Source: Methanocaldococcaceae archaeon (GTDB lineage: Archaea; AGJL01; Methanococci; Methanococcales; Methanocaldococcaceae). From it: a stretch of 5,047 nucleotides of DNA. The notes under the pieces are model-generated. The model was not told where the DNA came from. It searched no databases and saw only the letters and a program-made list of their open reading frames with translations. This document shows, in pieces, positions 4,993 to 5,047 of this stretch. The stretch is taken from contig JALVUY010000022.1 of NCBI GenBank assembly GCA_027023665.1, forward strand, positions 1-5,047, in the 5' to 3' direction. Every line of letters begins with the position of its first letter. Positions within the stretch are counted from its first letter, which is position 1. The position numbers and the translations under genes were made by a program.

Positions 4993-5016
4993 AAAATAGA
5001 AAAGTTTATATATAAG
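4993..5016 (+). promoter_or_regulatory. Strong promoter for a gene beyond the window
   Basis: The BRE-like GAAAAG (4999-5004) is followed directly by TTTATATATAAG (5005-5016), a near-ideal methanococcal promoter. Transcription should start near 5034, so its product lies outside the window. The sequence matches the hsp16.5 promoter at 19 of 20 positions. A GGAGGT at 5019-5024 lies upstream of the predicted start site, so it is probably not used for translation. Confidence 0.7.
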
Positions 5017-5047
5017 TTCGGAGGTATATAAATAACAAGGGTAACTG

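Overview
The window is about 70% A+T. It has archaeal promoter boxes (BRE plus TATA), strong GGAGGT/GGTGA ribosome-binding sites and poly-T terminators. Its protein set includes an Hsp16.5-type small heat-shock protein, archaeal pantoate kinase and a short-form CfbA nickel chelatase, which points to a hyperthermophilic methanogen of the genus Methanocaldococcus. The proteins closely resemble those I remember from M. jannaschii, but the Hsp20 differs at a scatter of positions, so this looks like a sister species rather than M. jannaschii itself.

Layout: (i) 1-542, a monocistronic hsp16.5 gene with a strong promoter and a T-rich terminator. (ii) 586-1227, a METTL5-like adenine methyltransferase on the + strand, whose stop codon overlaps the stop of the convergent pantoate kinase gene. 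(iii) 1224-2600, pantoate kinase (CoA biosynthesis) and cfbA (nickel insertion for coenzyme F430, probably also cobalt for B12) on the - strand, 123 bp apart. (iv) 2601-2760, a divergent promoter region. (v) 2761-4521, two polytopic membrane proteins on the + strand 33 bp apart: a site-2 protease with a PDZ domain and a MarC-family protein. (vi) 4522-5047, 526 bp without a gene.

The genes are ordinary housekeeping functions: proteostasis, rRNA modification, two cofactor pathways and membrane functions. The unusual part is the intergenic block at about 4521-4782. It is a GC-rich island (about 48% by hand count) made of five small hairpins. Three are versions of one palindromic unit: two run forward and one is inverted, with conserved flanks and hairpin tips of different length and sequence. 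The other two share the tail AATGCCTCTT. The island is bracketed by 28-bp direct repeats (25 of 28 identical), each resembling a transcription terminator. This looks like a compound palindromic repeat or small non-autonomous mobile element, or a structured RNA, inserted behind the MarC gene. The last 60 bases carry a promoter nearly identical to the hsp16.5 promoter, driving something beyond the window.
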